A stretch of 15,308 nucleotides of DNA from positions 1 through 15,308 of the forward strand of contig JBEKTY010000182.1 of the NCBI GenBank assembly GCA_049515555.1, read 5' to 3'. This document shows positions 13,230 through 15,308 of the stretch, piece by piece. This DNA is from JBEKTY01 sp049515555. Its GTDB lineage: Bacteria; Planctomycetota; Planctomycetia; Pirellulales; Thermoguttaceae. A program made the translations under genes and the position numbers. Numbering within the stretch: the first letter of the stretch is position 1; each line of letters starts with the position of its first letter. The notes below the pieces were generated by a model. It searched no databases. It was not told the DNA's origin and saw only the letters and a list, made by a program, of their open reading frames with translations.

Positions 13230-15308
13230 TTACGGCAGGCCCTCTTCCCACACCGTGCGGTAGGCGCCCAGGCCCTCGAAGTACTCGATCATTCGCCGAT
13301 AGAACGGATGGCCGGCCAGGGTGGCGCTGTCGCCGGCGAGCAGCAGTTTTCGCCTGGCGCGGGTCATGGCCACGTTCATCCGCCGCACGTCGGCCAGGAA
13401 GCCGATCTCGCCGGCCGTGTTGGAGCGGACCAGCGAGATAACGACGGCCTCCTTCTCGCGGCCCTGGAAGCCGTCGACGCTGTCGATCTCCAGGCCCGGC
13501 ACGCCCAGCAGTTCCCGCAGCAACCGCACCTGGGCGGCGTAAGGGGCGATGACGGCGATGTCCGCCCCGTGCAGGCCGAGGTCTAACAGCTCTTGCACCT
13601 TGCGGCGTACCAGCTCCGCCTCCCGCGGGTTCAGACGGCTTTGGCCGTCGGGCTCGAGATCTTCGTCGAAGCCCGCCCCGGCCGTGTCGATGAACTCGAC
13701 CGGCGACCGGCTAAGCGGCCCGTCCGCCACGTCGGGCAGATCGGCCAGCAGGTGCGCGCGAACCGACTCGTCGGCCACCAGCTCGCCCTCGTAGAACTCC
13801 CGCGACGAGAAATCCATAATCGCCTGGTGCATGCGGTATTGGACCGTCAGCCGCCGGGCGATCTGCGGGCCGCACAGGTCCATCAGCCGCTCGAAGAGGC
13901 TCGTGCCGAAGCCCTCGGCCGCCGCCTCCCGGCTGACCACGGTAGGCGGCAACTGGCAGTGGTCGCCGGCCAAGACGAGCCGGTCGCAACGCAAAATGGG
14001 GATCCAGCAGCCGGGCTCCGTGCTCTGGCAGGCCTCGTCGATCACGGCCAGGTCGAACCGCCGGGCGCCGAGGAGCTGGCTGTCCAGGCCGGTGGTCGTG
14101 GCGCACAGCACGCTGGCCGAGCCGAGAATGCTCTCGACGGCCTGCATCTGAATCCGCCGGGCGTCGGCCAACAGCGACCGCGCGTCGGCCCGGAGCTGTT
14201 GCCGGACGCCGGGCTTGGGCGCCGCCCGGGTCGTGCGGTCTGCCTCGCGGAACAAGCTCATGGCCTGCTTAACGAGCTTGCGGGCAAGGAGGACGTCGTG
14301 GTGCCGCTCGACCAGCAAGTCGAGCGTATTGGCGCGCAGGGCGGGCAACACGCGGGCCGGATGGCCCAGGCGCACCACCCGCTCGCCGAAGCCCAGCAGC
14401 CGCTCGAAGATATTGTCCACGCCCAGGTTGCTCGGGGCGCAGGCCAGCACCTTCTGTCCCCGCCGCACGGCCTGCCGGATGACTTCCACCACGGCGGTGG
14501 TCTTGCCCGTGCCCGGCGGCCCGTGGATCAGCCCCACGTCGCGGGCGGAAAGGGCGAACTCGACCGCCGCGCGCTGCACGGCGTTGAGGCTCGAGTCCAG
14601 CGGCCGCAGCGCCGGGCCGAGGCCGAACTCCGGCCCGCGCAGGCCCAACAGCACGTCGCGCAACACGGCGGAGCGGTCGCCGCGGGCCAGGCGGGCCTGC
14701 TCCAGCGCCGCCCGCTGCCGCTGGGCCGCCACCTCGTCGAACGACAGGTCCAGGCGCCAAGTCTCGTGATCGGCCAACTCCTCGGGTACCCGATCGAGGG
14801 CCACCGAGATCGACCGCTCGTCGCCCTGGCAGACCACGCCGCGATGCGTCGGGCCGCCCTTGACCGCGGCGGGCGAAAGGATGACCGGGCTGCCGACCCC
14901 CAGCCGGGTCCACGGCAGGGGAGCACGGCCGCGCTTGCCAAGCTCGAGCAGGTACCGCCCGCCCAAGCCCGCCTGCTCGTCGACGATCAGCAGATCGACC
15001 AGCGTGTTTCCCGTCCGCTGCGCCTCTTGGGCCGAGAGGCGGCGGGCCTGCCGCAGCGCCTCCTCGGCTTCGGCACGGCTTTCCAAGTCCAGGCAGCGGG
15101 CCAGGCGCTGGAAATGGTCCGCGCTGGCGGGGCTGTCGGCCGGCTGCCCAGCGGCCCACACCCGCACGCGGCGGTCGTTCCAGGGCCGCCCGTCGAGGAG
15201 CTTGATGAGCCTTGACGGCCACCCTTCGGGCACTTCCACCGCCGCCCGGTTGCCGTGCAATTCGATCCGCCCCACCTGACGGCGAGCCAGGCCGCCCGCC
15301 CGGTCGAG
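13230..15308 (-). CDS. SF1B helicase, IGHMBP2/Upf1-like, 5' end outside window
   Basis: At least 692 residues; the frame is open to the window edge. Numbering from the GTG at 15275: Q-motif NAVQRAAV (231-238), Walker A GPPGTGKTT (252-260), Walker B DEAC (413-416), motif III GDHCQLPPT (437-445), QYRMH (479-483), motif V VDGFQGREKEAV (600-611) and motif VI VAMTRARRK (635-643), all intact. It should be an ATP-driven DNA/RNA helicase. Residues 180-230 fit the extra domains of SF1B. The GTG is unlikely to be the true start: upstream codons read LDRAGGLARRQ, continuing into VGRIELHGNRAAVEVPE, which resembles a DbpA-type RNA-binding domain. It ends in TAA at 13230 and converges on the cyclophilin gene. 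Confidence 0.88.
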   Translation of the reverse strand, partial: LDRAGGLARRQVGRIELHGNRAAVEVPEGWPSRLIKLLDGRPWNDRRVRVWAAGQPADSPASADHFQRLARCLDLESRAEAEEALRQARRLSAQEAQRTGNTLVDLLIVDEQAGLGGRYLLELGKRGRAPLPWTRLGVGSPVILSPAAVKGGPTHRGVVCQGDERSISVALDRVPEELADHETWRLDLSFDEVAAQRQRAALEQARLARGDRSAVLRDVLLGLRGPEFGLGPALRPLDSSLNAVQRAAVEFALSARDVGLIHGPPGTGKTTAVVEVIRQAVRRGQKVLACAPSNLGVDNIFERLLGFGERVVRLGHPARVLPALRANTLDLLVERHHDVLLARKLVKQAMSLFREADRTTRAAPKPGVRQQLRADARSLLADARRIQMQAVESILGSASVLCATTTGLDSQLLGARRFDLAVIDEACQSTEPGCWIPILRCDRLVLAGDHCQLPPTVVSREAAAEGFGTSLFERLMDLCGPQIARRLTVQYRMHQAIMDFSSREFYEGELVADESVRAHLLADLPDVADGPLSRSPVEFIDTAGAGFDEDLEPDGQSRLNPREAELVRRKVQELLDLGLHGADIAVIAPYAAQVRLLRELLGVPGLEIDSVDGFQGREKEAVVISLVRSNTAGEIGFLADVRRMNVAMTRARRKLLLAGDSATLAGHPFYRRMIEYFEGLGAYRTVWEEGLP

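Noticed and set aside
13593..15215. 540-codon plus-strand open frame opposite the helicase
   Set aside because: It is a GC-rich antisense shadow with low-complexity Arg/Gln/Ala-rich translation; all helicase motifs are intact on the other strand.

Overview
The window is high-GC DNA that most likely comes from a planctomycete, probably Pirellulales-like. This is inferred from the dense scatter of short palindromic and direct repeats between genes, the long proline-rich and AT-poor proteins, the frequent GTG/TTG starts and the gene types. No rRNA or phylogenetic marker settles it.

Layout, left to right: 1-1336 carries no credible gene and is a mosaic of short interspersed repeats and hairpins. 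1337-4839 (+) is a two-gene unit: a single-chain type IIG-like restriction-methyltransferase and an overlapping small membrane-anchored protein of unknown function. 4840-5275 is another repeat-rich gap. 5276-6556 (-) is a secreted or periplasmic TPR protein with a long proline-rich tail. 6557-6982 holds a 177-bp MITE-like element with terminal inverted repeats and a 3 x 32-bp array of hairpins, followed by a nested inverted repeat directly after the stop of the next gene. 6983-10638 (-) is a two-gene operon with a clear promoter: a fused alpha/beta E1 of a 2-oxoacid dehydrogenase, then a fusion of a lipoyl domain with a beta-ketoacyl-ACP synthase III. 10639-11040 contains that promoter and a cluster of inverted repeats. 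11041-11113 (+) is tRNA-Asn(GTT) with its own promoter. 11319-11917 (+) is a DUF433/DUF5615 toxin-antitoxin pair. 11966-12370 (-) is a DUF202 membrane protein, 12665-13108 (+) a cyclophilin, and 13230-15308 (-) an IGHMBP2/Upf1-type SF1B helicase cut by the window edge, with a possible DbpA-like RNA-binding module at its visible N-terminus.

The most interesting unit is the E1 / lipoyl-KAS III operon. The E2 acyltransferase catalytic domain and the subunit-binding domain are missing, while the lipoyl lysine and the complete Cys-His-Asn triad of KAS III are present. The simplest reading is that a keto acid is decarboxylated by E1 onto the lipoyl arm and the acyl group is handed directly to the ketosynthase as a starter unit, bypassing free acyl-CoA. 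This is an inference from domain architecture. The restriction enzyme and the toxin-antitoxin pair are typical accessory or defence genes; the remaining genes look like ordinary housekeeping or envelope functions.
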